DNA from: Viscum album
Lineage: Eukaryota > Streptophyta > Magnoliopsida > Santalales > Viscaceae
Length of the DNA: 64,000 nucleotides
Direction: 5' to 3'
Assembly: GCA_963277665.1 (NCBI GenBank)
Contig: OY728121.1
Span: forward strand, 956,758,097-956,822,096
In this document: positions 1 to 12,794 of the stretch, piece after piece
Numbering within the stretch: the stretch's first letter is position 1
How the letters are laid out: each line of letters opens with the position of its first letter
Notes under the pieces: generated by a model
The model's input: only the letters and a program-made list of their open reading frames with translations
The model's database searches: none
Told to the model about the DNA's origin: nothing
Position numbers and translations under genes: made by a program

Positions 1-620
1 AGCTACATTACAATCATGGAGACAATAGGTCGTACGTACACTCGTGTAGCATTTTTGTTTTTCAAATATCATTATGGAAAGAAGGTAAGTGTTATTTTAT
101 ATTTAAAGGATTATAATTATAAAAAAATATCTTAATATTTATCTTAATACCCTTAAACATACCATTCATGTGATATGATAATAAAAACGAATCACATCAC
201 TTCATGTAGCGGTAGTCCATCGTACACACGAATGACATCATTATTTATTCAATGAATTCTAAGTTAAGAAAATATTGGATATATTTATCCTAAATAATTT
301 TTAATATGTCATAAATATCATATATAATCATAAAATCAATCTGTGTTACCTTCCATGTATAGCATAAGTGAAAAACTAACCACATGACTTCACAAGATGA
401 TAATCTACCGTACACAAAATTAAAGTTATCGTGTTCTCTGTAGAATGGAAATTTAGATGGTATATATGGTATTATAAATATATAAATAATATAATATCAT
501 GAATATAATATATAAAAATTATTTAAACCATTATATCAATCCATTTTAAGTGGTTATGGAAAATGAATTACATCGATTCGTGAGTCGGTAGTCGTCCATA
601 CACACAACCAAAAGTCTCAT
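1..620. repeat. ~190-bp sub-repeats, four copies
   Basis: Four diverged tandem units spaced about 175-190 bp. Each has a conserved core in the style of gtcgtacgtacgcac (first copy around 30-45) set in AT-rich DNA. Related units occur three times in each giant LTR further along. Confidence 0.55.
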
Positions 621-949
621 TTCTTATTTGAGGGAATATAAGATGGTTGTAGGTCATTAAATTAACATAAAAATATCAGAATAATTAATATGATGATACT
701 AATATATCATCATGGTTTTATAACAATTTAATGTGGTGGAAGATTTAATAAAATAAACCACTCAGTTATGGATGTTACCTCTTCTTTGGACAACTTATTT
801 TGGTTTTCACCAAAATACATTATAGGTTGGATTTATGAAGAAACCAATGATTTTTAGGATTAGGTGAGTTAATTAACTAAGTTATTTGGGATGGTTTTAT
901 TTGAACAAATGGGTTTTGAAAGTGTGTAATGGAGAGTATAGGGTGTGGC

Positions 950-957
950 CTTTTATA
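950..957 (-). promoter_or_regulatory. TATA box of diverged LTR0
   Basis: Minus-strand TATAAAAG lies about 360 bp from the last sub-repeat. This is the same relation as in LTR1, LTR2 and LTR3. The motif is exact; promoter activity is inferred from its place in an LTR. Confidence 0.4.
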
Positions 958-2489
958 TGTGGGGGAGAGGACAAAATTGCAATTTTTAAGAAGAACGAAA
1001 TCCACAAATGTTTTTATTGACAAACAATGTTAAATATAGACAATTTTAAAACCTTATAATATATAATATTGATATATGACCATAAAATATGAATTAGACA
1101 TGTTTTGGTCATTTTTAAACCTTATATTTAATTTTAACACCCATTAAACTGGTTTTACCATAACACTAGTAAGTAATTTTTAAAATTTTAACAATTAGTT
1201 GTTGTAAAATATTAATTTTACCTCATTAAATAATAAATTTTATTCTTATTCTAAATGAGGATTTTTTTTGAAATTTCACTCATATAAGTGTTAGAATTAA
1301 ATTTAAAATTAAACTCATAGACGTGTTGAAGAAAATTCAATTTTAAGAAATTCATTTTTTAAGGAAAAGTTGGAGTCGTATTAAATATATTAAATGTAAT
1401 TATAATTATATTGTTATAAATTAATATTTGTAGATATATTATGTCAATCCCCATTTGGGTTTTTTTTAATTATTTAAAATAAATAAACATTATACTCTTT
1501 TAAATAGTTTTTAGAAAAATTGGGGTTTAAAGTCTAAAAATAAAAATATACTAAAATATTTTATAACGATTATTTAAATATTATTAATTATATTTAATAT
1601 AAATAAGTATTTTCACTATTCACTAAAAAAGAAATATTTCTTAAAAAATTCAAATATTTAACCATAAGTTATTAATTATAGATTGATTTTAAAAATGATG
1701 TTTGGTTATTAATTTTTTTAAAATTTGTAACAATTTATTTAAAATTATGTGTTCAATGTGAGACTAAATCACATTTTAGAAAAATATTACTTTCAGAAAA
1801 AATTTCCTTTTTTACAAATTTTTTATTTTATTTATAATAAATTACCATTGAATTTATTTTATTATCTTGTAAAAAATTTGATTTTCAATAATTCAATTAT
1901 TCAATTATTTCTTTTTTATACTCTCGAAGATAATTACTATGTTATCATGGCCATATTTAAATAATAGAGCATCATTTTTTGTTTAAACTTGGTGTTGCAT
2001 GCATCAAAATCTATCTAATATATTGAATTTATTTTAAAATAAATATTTCTTATAGTCTCTGGGTTATCCACTATATATGAATATATTCTTAGGATTTGGA
2101 ACACCCTCTTGGACGTAATTTTCTATTTTCCTTCACTAGTACAAAACTCTCCTCAATACATTTATGGGTGATATTAATGGCTCGTCCATCACTTGATCAT
2201 ACCAGATTGCACTTTAAAATGGTGTTCTCATGAATATGGTTGATGAGGTCTCTATTTTTTAGCCATATAATTAATCCATCTTTAAGAAATGATTTTGGGG
2301 TTTTCAGGAGATAAATATGTTACATTTTAATGTGAAATACAGTGAGTATCACCCAATGATCCTATGATAATTCTGGCAAAGGCTGATGTGTAGTGGTATC
2401 AATCACAAAATTACTCTGCCAAAAATTGAGGCTATAATCATTATATCCCATGTGTATGCTCAAGTGTGGATGATATTATTATATTATAT

Positions 2490-2665
2490 CTTTATTTTAA
2501 CCCTAACTTAGTCATGATTATAAAAAAATCCTAGGTTTGTAACCTATACCTTACTTATCCTCAGGACATCCCTAAACACATCCTTTGAAAATTCTCTCAG
2601 GATCTCACAAATTGTTTTTCCACCATGTTTCCAAATTTTGAATAAAACATCACTCTGATACAAAA
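2490..2665 (-). mobile_element. Truncated internal region next to LTR1
   Basis: This stretch aligns with 9003-9178 and about 25322-25493, the PBS-proximal internal region of the two full units (for example cctaggttt followed by the PBS). Homology to the other units stops near 2490, which marks a deletion or recombination junction with the older sequence to the left. Confidence 0.65.
2651..2662 (-). other. Primer-binding site next to LTR1
   Basis: Minus strand reads TGTATCAGAGTG, a decayed form of TGGTATCAGAGC, complementary to the 3' end of initiator-Met tRNA. It sits a few bases from the inferred U5 end of LTR1. Confidence 0.6.
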
Positions 2666-4299
2666 TATTGATACCCATTCTTGACATAAATAGAAATTAC
2701 ATTTATTTTGTGTAATACTTAATACATTACACAGATATACTCCCAAAGACCATATAAGTTTAGTGTCTTCGGAAACTCGGAACATAATATTCTAATCACG
2801 GTGAAAGATCTTCAACAACTCCCATAAAGATATTCCCCTTTTGTTTTCCTACCTAAAAACGTTCGTTATATCATGGTGAAAATAAAACTTTAAAAGAGTG
2901 ATATCAAGAGATCCGTAAAGGTAAACATGGAGAAAATAAAATAAACCATATACATTTGAATGTAAAAACGTGAACATAATGTTTAATCATCAAAATCTAG
3001 AGTCTTGAAGTAAATCTTGGTAGTACGTAAGGAATAGATCATAAAGGAACATTAATTATGATAAAATAGCATGGGAATAAAACCTATAATTGTGGAAAAC
3101 CATTATTCTAATAATATGATTTCTATAGTAGACAACACATTATTTCCAAGACCATCATAGTGGACATTGTCCATTACAGAAGCTGGTTTACATTCCGTTC
3201 CAGCAATGTATCACTGAACAAGATTTACTTGACGTTCCACAAATTTATATATCTTGAGACATAAATCATTACCCAATGAATTGGAGGGATATATAGGTCC
3301 CATCCATCTCATAATTAAACCATTTTTATGTTTTCCACAAAAACATGAATCATACATCATGGCATAACCCAAGAAATAAAATGGGATTCTTAAACATTAT
3401 GTCATCATAACATAATTCATATATTATAAATAAACCTCATAAATATAATTACATTATAACATAATCAAATAAAATTAACAATTTGGACAGAAAAAATCCA
3501 TATATAATCTTTGATGGAAAATAATTTTGATAAAACACTTGAAATTATTTCTTGAGGAAAATTTATTTTCTTTTTCAAAAACATTTTATTTTCTCCAATT
3601 GTCATAAAATTTTAAAAGAAAAGAAGTTTATTGAAAATAAACTTGAAAACATTCCAAATAATCTTTAAGGAAGTAATTATTTATGAAATTATAAAAATCC
3701 TTTTGTGCCGTATAATTTAAGAAAACATTCTCTTCATACTTTTAACAGAAACGTCAAAAACTACCTCGTATGGTAAACAAGAGAAATATTCCTTCCATAC
3801 CATAGAGTAAAAGTAAAAAATGGGTAAAAAAGATTTTAAACATACATAGAATATTAATAAACATTTTATGAAAATATTTTTAGAAAATTTGTACATGGAT
3901 GACAAATATAATCCCAGTAGATAATTACGAATAAACAATATCAGATAAAACGAGATTGGAAAAATTATCTCTTATCATAGGTCTGATTTCTTTCATATGT
4001 GTCCAGAGTTACTATATAGAGGGTTTGAAAATATTATATACTTGTAAAAGAACCATATTATTATTTATGATATCATATATAATTCCCTTACGACTTTATA
4101 TGACCCATTTATATGTCAATTCCTTGTAAAATCAACATTTTGGGTAATAATCATTTTATTTATCATACATGTTTGGAATTGTTATTCTTCATAGGATTAC
4201 ATAAATCATGATTTATGTAATTGAAGAATTTAAAACATTATTTATATAAATCTTATATATTCATTATATATATACATATATAATAGTTATAAAAATGAA

Positions 4300-4745
4300 A
4301 TGGAATACAACGTTCCTGGAGACGGTAGGCCGTACGTAAGCATGAATGCTATTTTCATTTATTTATTGAATTGGATGGAAGTAAGTAAATGAAATATTTT
4401 TATATACATAAAATCAGAAGAATTATTATTTAATATATTTCATGATTGTTTATTTTCAATACATTATAATCATTCTAGAATGGTTAACATGGAAAATGAA
4501 TCTCATCACGTCATGGAGACAGTATGTTGTACTTATGCATGAGCGATGATATCATTCCAATAATTCTTCAATGGAATTGAATAGGATGGTGTATACTATA
4601 TAAGAATTAGTATAATGTTATAATAATAATATATAGTTATTATTTCCACCATTTTTCCCATCCAATTATGGTGGTGGTGAAAAATAGATAACACCACAGC
4701 GTGGAGATGGTAAGTCGTACGTACGCACGCGCGATAATTTTATTT
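4300..4745. repeat. ~190-bp sub-repeats in LTR1, three copies
   Basis: Units centre near 4330, 4515 and 4715. Each carries a GGAGANGGTANGNCGTACGTANGCAYG-like core, most intact in the third copy (gtcgtacgtacgcacgcg). They lie downstream of the minus-strand TATA box, in the predicted transcribed leader. Confidence 0.65.
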
Positions 4746-5071
4746 TTAATAGGATACATAGAAGGTGAAATAGAGTTGTTTCATATTAATAATAATATTT
4801 CTGTATATTATTGATACTTATGTTATTAATTTATAATGAAAAAACTAATTAAGAATAAGTATAAGAAGAAATAAATTTGAAAGAATCGGTAGAAGAGTTT
4901 ACCTCTTCCTCAACTTGCCTCCTTTAAAATTCCTATAAGGGCACTGGAGTTGGCCTTTTGAGAAGACCATAACATCTAGGATGTTACCTGGGATGTTGAG
5001 AAGATAAATGGTAAGGTTTTTCCCATGTTTTAAGTATAATAATATAGTGAAGAGGAGGGGGAGGAGGTTCC

Positions 5072-5079
5072 CTTTTATA
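5072..5079 (-). promoter_or_regulatory. TATA box of LTR1
   Basis: Minus-strand TATAAAAG within a G/A-rich surround (plus strand gaggaggttcccttttataa). The block is conserved at 11452-11459 and 27888-27895. Transcription would run toward lower coordinates, through the sub-repeats. Confidence 0.6.
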
Positions 5080-7072
5080 AGAGTGGAGAGAGGCACTTTA
5101 GGAAAGTTCCAAAATATTTATTTATTATATATTCAATTTCAGTTTAAAATGGTAAAAAACTAATTTAATTATAATATAATATTATTTCAGTTCTAATACA
5201 CATCATACAATTATTTATTGACAAGTTTTGAATATTTTTTTAGCCATATCTTTTTGGTTTTACTCTTATCTTACCCTTTTTAATCTTACCATTATATCAT
5301 ATTATTTTCATATCGTGGGTTAATGTAATTACCATATCATGTCAAATGAACCAAAAAATTTATTTATGACATATTTGGACTTATATTAACCATTTGGATG
5401 AATACTATATTTTTAGTAATTTAATATCATTTAATAAACTAATTTATGTATTAATTTAAGAATTATGTCAATTTTGGATACTATTCATACAAGACATTTT
5501 TGAAAATTCATAAAAACCTTATTAATTCGAAATAAATGAATTAAAATATCTGTAATAAATCAATTTCATCAATAAAATTCAGGCATGGCATCAAATTTTT
5601 TAAAAAATCTATTTTAATATTTATAAATTATTTTATTTGAATCTTTCATCAATGAGGTAATCAATTTATCATATTTATCTGAAATATAAATATATTTATC
5701 TAATCTCTAAAAAATATAACTAAAATACCACGTTGTATTAAATATTTTTATATTTCCCATGGATATTTAGATACATTGATATCTATTATATTACACCATA
5801 TTAAAATCAATTTAGTAAAAGATATATTTTTAGGTTATAATTATTGTTATTTTGAATAATTTTTTAAAATTGTCATTTCCACATCGAAATGATTCCATGG
5901 GGTCCCAAAATCTACAAAAGGATTCCCATTTTCATACATATCTCATAAAATAGGATTAGTCTAGGTGTTAGGGTTGTTTAATATTATTATAAAATTATTT
6001 TTTACCTTTATTTACTAGTGTTACCCTTTAACCGTGGTAAATAAAATAATTACTCGATTTACTATTCAAAATGTTCAAAAATAAAAAAGTAAATATTTAA
6101 ACAATTTAAAAATTATAATTCCAAATATATAATCCATTTTTCTAAATTAAAAACACCTAATTTCTAGAAATTAATTTAAAAATAATCTTGTGGTTGAAAA
6201 AATGGGTTTTTATTTAAGACATTGTAAATGATTGGAATGTTTATACATATGAATTAATTGTAAAATTAATGGAAATGGAATACATTGTATTAAAATATAT
6301 AAATATATTCTATTTATACATTAAATCCATTCAATAATATATTTTAACCATATAAATTATTTCGATGAAAAACGTTGTTTTCAATTAAAATTTAGAGTAT
6401 TTTTAATATTCATCAAAATATGAACGTTATCAAAAAAAATAATAAAAAATTATCCAACGTAAATTTTTATGTATTTATTCAAAATAAGAAGTTTATATTG
6501 TCATATATAACCTATAAAAGTTTCAAAAATTAGATTTAAAATGGGTGGGCCATCAAAAAGTGGTAAAACTGATTTTTTTTGAAAAATAGTTCTTTTATTA
6601 GAAAAATTGATTTTGTTCTCATATCTTGTGTAAGATGAATGATAATTTTATATAAAATTTTAAATGTTGTTAATACTATTCATAACAGCTATTTTACATC
6701 CTATTTAAATAATAATATGTTGTTATTTAGTGAAACTCAATATCGCGTACAAATCAGGCTATCGAGAAAGGTCACTCTTGTGTGTAATGCTAGCCAAGTA
6801 ACTATTGCAGGTAGTTAAAGTTTCTTTTGGTGCTGCATATAACACAATAAAAACATGTTTTATTTATACATTGAAAAAAATCAATACTCAGTGTGGTGTA
6901 AAAGCAGTTCTATCAAAAGAACATCAAATTATGTGCAACCCAAGCTAAGAATAGTGTTGAGTATACAGAAAAGTAATACAATGTTGCATATAGTGAATGC
7001 TAATCATGGTGTAGTGTGAAACCCAAGACATCAAAGAAATTGAAATAATATATCTCATAAAATCTCAGGCTG

Positions 7073-7156
7073 TTACAATCTACCCCACTTAAAATTAATT
7101 TCTCCCTCGAAATTCGTCGGGGTTATAAATGGTTTTCTGCTGAGAGTTTCCTTCAT
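7073..7156 (-). pseudogene. Remnant of the polyprotein C-terminus
   Basis: The minus frame reads ATG-Lys-Glu-Thr ... and ends NFEGEINFKWGRL-stop, with the stop codon inside the first bases of the LTR. Plant Tekay/Del-type polyproteins end in the same way, with an FEGE/FEDE-type acidic run before a PPT and TGTAACA. Only this tail survives, which ties the non-autonomous element to a gypsy parent. The internal-2 copy (about 23392-23450) has an extra base that breaks the frame upstream. Confidence 0.6.
7079..7092 (-). other. Polypurine tract next to LTR1
   Basis: Minus-strand purine-rich AAGTGGGGTAGA lies just upstream of the TGTAACA LTR start and would prime plus-strand DNA synthesis. The internal-2 counterpart next to LTR2 reads AAGAGGGGTAGA. 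Confidence 0.6.
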
Positions 7157-7784
7157 GGAAACCCACATAGTAAAATGGGATACTAAGAAATAATTTTAAA
7201 ATGGAATGTTTGAAATGTAATTGTTACCCAATGTAACTCATCACTGGATTTACACATAAGAGGACATTGGTGGGAAGTTAAAACAAGGATATGGAGGAGA
7301 AATCTAACCATCATGTTCTGATGGATAGTGATAGAGAATAAGGTTTGGAGAAAGTTAATTACTAGAAAGCCTTAAATCTGTGGTAATTTATGAGACCATC
7401 TGATTCATTTGATAAGAGGGTACTAGGATAACATATTTTGTTATCAAGATCCATTCCCTAAGGTTTGAGAATTTTTTTATGATAATAAATACTTACTTGA
7501 CTTTGGTACAATATCACCTTTGTTCGTGCCTTGAAAAAGTTCCACTTCATCTCTAGATTTAATGAAATGAAGTCAAATTTGTTAATCTTGAAGTGTTAGA
7601 AGATCATGAAATAAAATGATAGGTCATTCCATCTAACTCTATCAAAAAAAGATTACCACAATTTATTAAATATTTATAAGTCTATCTATGGTGAGATTAA
7701 TTGTTTATGGTTCCAAAAATGGAATTATACTTCATCTATCACACCGCTTAACAAAATAAAACAAAAATCTACTAACCAAAGACA

Positions 7785-7905
7785 TCATATAGGCCAGTGG
7801 TGGGTGATAAAGTCATGTCTCACTTCTATTGTGGGTTCGATTTCCATAGACTTGTGCAGCGCGACAAGTTGTCTCCTGTCCAGTAGGTTGTCCTTTTTCT
7901 AAAAC
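7785..7905 (+). repeat. tRNA-derived SINE-like element (A and B boxes), copy 1
   Basis: An A-box-like TAGGCCAGTGG (7790-7800) and a B-box-like GGGTTCGATTTCC (7833-7845) are 32 bp apart, the normal spacing of the RNA polymerase III internal promoter in tRNA genes and tRNA-derived SINEs. No cloverleaf with a full acceptor stem is evident, so it is not called a tRNA gene. The flank ends in a T-rich stretch. The same element is at the same place in internal 2, so it was present before the unit was duplicated. Outer ends cannot be fixed. Confidence 0.45.
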
Positions 7906-9164
7906 TATAATATTATAACATTCCAAAAATAATATAAACAATATTATAGACATAAACAATACTATCTAATGTCCAAATTAATCCATTCCAACCTTTAATA
8001 TAATCCAAAATACTTCAGTCCAATATCATAATACAAAGAAAACAATGACCAGAAAGGTTATATAACCAGCATCTGAATACCATCATTTATACCCCATATG
8101 TCGTTAGATAAATCTTATTGGTCACATTCCAAACATTTGAATGGCTTCATCATGCATTATTTTGATTCATGGTAATAGCCTAAATTTCCATATATCTTTA
8201 TTTAAAACATTCATGTTTTGTTATTCCAAAACATATTGGATGTATTCCTTAAGTCCCAAAAAGTTGTATACTTCGTGCATGATTTCATAACCCACTTGTC
8301 AACAGCTCCATAGTTAGTCCCCAATCAACTATCATCATCCAATTTTGTTATTCAAATCCATAATTTCATTATCCAAACATCATTATCTTAATATACAATA
8401 CATATTAAGGGTTATATTTCCCTTAATCATGTGTTCTACAAGTATATCACTTTACCCTTAAATCACTTTTTGGCTCCTTAAAACTATTCAACATATCCTT
8501 TCCAATCCTTAATGAAAAAATTATACTAAAAACACTTATATATTTCATGATTAATATAAGATAATATTTGAATTCCGAATCTTATACACCTAAATAATCT
8601 AACTTTATTCTTAAACCATTTCTTAGGATCCATCATATTCATTTTTCCTAAAATATGAATTTTGTCTTATGGTTTCTAAACCTAAAGCTTATTATATTTA
8701 ATGTAAAAATGCTAGAATAACATCACATACCTTTCACATTTCGTTTACAATATATTTTTTCCAAAGAAGTATGACCAATACTTGTACCATCATCATTATT
8801 CTCTTAATAATATTTTCTATTTAGGAAATAGATCTTCATAGTTCCCATACTTTCCACATCTAAAATAATAAATGGTTAAATATGTTCAATATAGTTCTGG
8901 TAATTTATTAAGACCAGAAATCAAAGTTTGAGATATACATATCAGATATTAGAAACAAATAAGTACAGAAAATTACATAAAACATTTCAATATGTGATAT
9001 CTTTAGTTTAACCCTAGGCAAGTTATGATTATCAAAAAAAACCTAGGTTTTTTTACCGATACTTTAATTATCATTAGGACATTCCTAGAAATATACTTAT
9101 AAATATTTCTAGGGATAGCACTAAAGTTTTTACATCCCAGTTTCCAAATGTGGAATAAACCTTC

Positions 9165-9176
9165 ACTTGGATACCA
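9165..9176 (-). other. Primer-binding site next to LTR2
   Basis: Minus strand reads TGGTATCCAAGT, a variant of TGGTATCAGAGC, separated by two bases from the TCTCTACA end of LTR2. Confidence 0.65.
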
Positions 9177-10669
9177 ATTGTAGAGACCCAAGCTTGATGT
9201 ATATATACATTACATTTCTTTTACGAAATACTTAACACATTATACAAACAGATTCCTAAATACCATATTAGTTTAGTGTCTTGGGAAACTTTGAACCTAA
9301 TCTTCTAATCAGGGTAAAGATCTTCAACACCTCCCATAAAGATCTTAACCTTTTGTTTTCTTACCTATTACCATTATTTATATCTTATGGAAAATAAAAC
9401 ATAAAAAGGGTAATCTCAAATGCTTAGTAAGGGTAAACATGGATAAAATAAAACAAACCATATACATTTGAACGTAAAAACATGAACATAAAGTCTAAAC
9501 ATCAAAATCTTGTGTCATGAAATAAATCTTGGAAGTACGTATGGCATATATCATAAAGGAATAATAATCATAATAAAATAGAATCGGAATAAAATATGGA
9601 ATTGTGGAAAACCATTAAGAAAGTAATATTATTTCCATAGTAGCCGAGACATTGTTTTCAATACCATCATAGTGGAAAAAGTCCATTACTGAACCGAGAT
9701 TACTTGCAGTTCCAGCCATGTATTACTGAACTAGATTTACCTATTGTTGCAGTCTTTTCTATCTCATGAGATATAAATCTTTACCCAATGAATTGGTGGG
9801 ATATATAGGTCCCCCTCATCTCATTATGAAACCATTCTTAAATGTGCCCCAGAAACATGAATCATACATCATTGCATAACCCATGTAATAAAATGGGATT
9901 CTTAAACATCTTGTCATCATTACATAATTCATATAAGATAAATAGTATTCATAAAAATAGTTCCATCATAGCGTAATTAAATCAAATTAATAATAGGGAT
10001 TGAAACAGAACCTTTTATAATATTTGATGGAAAATAATTTTGATGAAACACTTGAACTTAGTTCTTGAGGAAAATATCATTTCTTCTTCAAAAACATTTC
10101 ATTTTCTAAAAATGTCATTCAATTTTAAAAGAAAATAAGTTAATTGAAAATAAACATGAAAACTTGTAAATAAAGCTACATGGAAATAATTATTTATGAA
10201 AGCATAAAAATTCGTTCATGTAGTATATGTTAAAAAAACATTTTCCTCATACTTTTACTAGAAAAATACAAAATTAAATTGTATGATAAATATAATCCCA
10301 GTAGATACTTACGAATAAACTATCTCGGATAAAATGAAATTGGAAAAATTATCCCTTAACTTAGGCCCGATTTCATTCATATGTGTCATAAAATACTATA
10401 TAGTGGGTTTAAACATATAATTTACTTGTAACAAAACCATAATAATATTTATGATATCATATATGATTCACATACAACTTTATATTACTCGTTTATTTGT
10501 CAATTCCTTGTTAAAACTGCATTTTGGGTAATAATCATTTCATTTATCGTATATTTTTGGACTTGTTATTCTTCATATGATTACATAGATCATGGTTTAT
10601 GTAATTGAAGAATTTAAAACATGATTTATATATATCTTATATATTCATCATATAAATATATATAATAGT

Positions 10670-11125
10670 TAGTAAAATGAAATGGAATACACTATTCCTG
10701 GAGATAGTAGGCCGTACATAGGCATGCATGTTGTTTTCATTTCCTTATTGAATTGGATAAAAGTAAGTAAATGAAATATATATATATACATAAATTCAAT
10801 ATCATAATTCACTAATATATTTCATTATTATTTATTATATATACTTTATAATCATTCTTGAATGGTTAACATAGAAAATGAATCTCATCACATTATGAAG
10901 ACTACATGTTGTACGTGTACCCGAGCGATGATATTGTTCCAATAATTATTGAATGAAATTGAAGTGAATGTTATATAATATCTCAAAATCAATATCATGT
11001 TATAATAATAATATATAGTTATTATTTTCACCATTTTACCCATCCAATTATGGTGGTGGTGGAAAATAGATTACACCACGACGTGGAGATGTAAGCCGTA
11101 CTTACGCACGCGCAGTGATTTCATT
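10670..11125. repeat. ~190-bp sub-repeats in LTR2, three copies
   Basis: Units centre near 10705, 10905 and 11095 with the same GGAGA...CGTAC core as in LTR1. The third retains gtacttacgcacgcgc. Confidence 0.6.
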
Positions 11126-11451
11126 TTTCATAGGATGGATAGAAGGTGAAAATGGATATTTAATATTAATAATAATATATCAGTATATTATTTATGCTTA
11201 TGTTATTAATATATAATTAAACAACTAAAGAAGAAGAATTATAATAAGAAATAAATTTTAAAGAATCTGTAGAAGAGTTTACTACTTACTCGACGTGCCT
11301 CCTTCAAATTTCCTCTTAGAGAACAAGATTTGGCCTTTTGAGAAGACCATAACATCTAGGATGTTACTAGGGATGTTGAGAAGATAAATTGGAAGGGGTT
11401 TCCCATGTTTTAAGGATCAAAATGGAATGAAGAGGAGAGGGAGGAGGTTCC

Positions 11452-11459
11452 CTTTTATA
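11452..11459 (-). promoter_or_regulatory. TATA box of LTR2
   Basis: Minus-strand TATAAAAG in the same purine/pyrimidine-skewed block as LTR1. Confidence 0.6.
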
Positions 11460-12794
11460 AGAGAGGAGCGATGCACTTTAGGAAAGTTCCAGAATATTTA
11501 TTTATTATATATATTAAATATCATTATAAAATGGTTCAAAAAATATTTAATTATAAGATAATATGATATTTGTTTCGAATACACATCATAAAATAATTTC
11601 TTTACATGTTTTGAATATTTTTTTGTCCTTATATTTTTGGTTTTACCGTTATCTTACCCTTTTTAATCTTACTCTGATATCATATTATTTACACATCATG
11701 GGTTAATGTAATTACCTCATCATGTCAAACGACGCAAAAAATTTATTTATGACATATTTTGACTTATATTAACCATTTGTATAAATATCATATTTTTAGT
11801 AATTTAATATCATTTAATAAACTATTTTATGCATTAATTTATGAATTATGTCAATTTTCGATACTATTCATACATGACATTTTTAAAAATTCATAACGAA
11901 CTTATTAATTCGAAATAAATGAATTAAATTATAACTAATATATCAATTTCATCTAGAAAATTCGTTTAATGGAATCAAAATATAAAATTAAAGCTATTTT
12001 AATATTTATAAATTTATTTATTTGAATCTTTCATTAATGAGTTAATTAATTCATCATATTTATCTTAGATATAAATATATTTATCTAATATCTAAAAATT
12101 ATAAATAAAATACCATGTTGTATTAAAGTTTTTTATTTTTACAATGGATATTAATAGACATAGAGATCTGTTATATTACCCAATATTAAAATCTATTTAG
12201 TAAAAGTTATATTTTTATGTTATAAATATCGTTAATTTAAATTAATTTTTTTAAATTGTCATTTTCACGTCCAAATAAATCTATGGGGTCACAAAATCTT
12301 TCCAAGGATGCCAATAGTTATGAATATCTCATACAATATGATTAGGGAATCTTTTAGGGTAGTTTAATATAATTATAACATTATTTTTTACCCTTATTTA
12401 CCAGTGTTACCTTATAACCATGGTAAATATAATAATTACTAAAGTTACTATTCATAATGCACAAAAATAACAAGTACCTATTTAAAAAATTTTAAACTTA
12501 TAATTACATACTTGGAATAAATTTTCCCAAATAAAAAACAATTAATTTCCAGTAATTAATTTATAATTAATTCCCTTGTCGAAAAAATGGGTTTTTGTTT
12601 AAGACATTGCGAAAGATTGAAATGTTTTTACAATTGAATTCAATGAAAATTAATGAAAATGACATAAATTGTATTAAAATATAAAAATATTTTCTATTTA
12701 TAATTTAAATCTATTCAAAAATAAATTTTAACCATATAAATTATTTTGATGAAAAAAGTTTTTTTTAATTAAAATTTAGCGTATTTTCACTATT

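Larger units (their letters stand above)
1..2489 (-). mobile_element. Diverged LTR fragment related to the giant-LTR array (LTR0)
   Basis: AT-rich stretch without a coding gene. It opens with four copies of a ~190-bp sub-repeat (around 15-55, 190-235, 375-415 and 555-605), each carrying a CGTAC-type core next to a GGAGACNNTAGG-like stretch. The last copy is followed about 360 bp later by a minus-strand TATA box (950-957). LTR1, LTR2 and LTR3 show the same order and spacing, so I infer a relative of those LTRs with the same orientation. The rest of the sequence has diverged too far to align by eye, and the LTR end carrying TGTTACA is absent, so it is truncated. The piece at about 2000-2489 matches nothing I recognise. 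Confidence 0.4.
2666..7077 (-). mobile_element. LTR1 of the giant-LTR array
   Basis: About 4412 bp, aligned along its length with LTR2 and LTR3. The minus-strand 5' end is TGTAACAGCC at 7077. The other end (2666) is inferred from alignment with the TGTAGAGACCC terminus of LTR2. It contains three ~190-bp sub-repeats and a TATA box; from the TATA box, U3 would be about 2.0 kb and R-U5 about 2.4 kb. Short open frames inside it are not conserved between the LTR copies, so I do not call genes. GC content is very low throughout. Confidence 0.8.
7078..9178 (-). mobile_element. Internal region 1 of the array (2.1 kb, no intact gene)
   Basis: About 2101 bp between LTR1 and LTR2, matched along its length by 23397-25493. 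It begins (in plus coordinates) with a PPT and a polyprotein tail, holds a tRNA-like element near 7790-7905, and ends in a PBS. An autonomous gypsy element has about 5-6 kb here, so gag and nearly all of pol are missing. The rest is AT-rich with no recognisable domain. Confidence 0.75.
9179..12794 (-). mobile_element. LTR2 of the array, left part (interrupted)
   Basis: Starts tgtagagaccc in plus orientation and aligns with LTR1 and LTR3 along its length. It is broken at 12794 by the nested Tekay-type element and resumes at 22728. Without the insert and one target-site copy it is about 4.28 kb. It carries a TATA box and three sub-repeats. A small open frame at 9003-9191 spans the LTR/PBS junction and is not a gene. 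Confidence 0.8.

Noticed and set aside
1970..2489. Possible pol or LINE reverse transcriptase remnant on the minus strand
   Set aside because: A few residues resemble retroelement blocks but no ordered set of motifs could be read.
7785..7905. Functional tRNA gene
   Set aside because: A and B boxes are spaced correctly but I cannot fold an acceptor stem and anticodon arm, and the same sequence recurs inside both retroelement internals.
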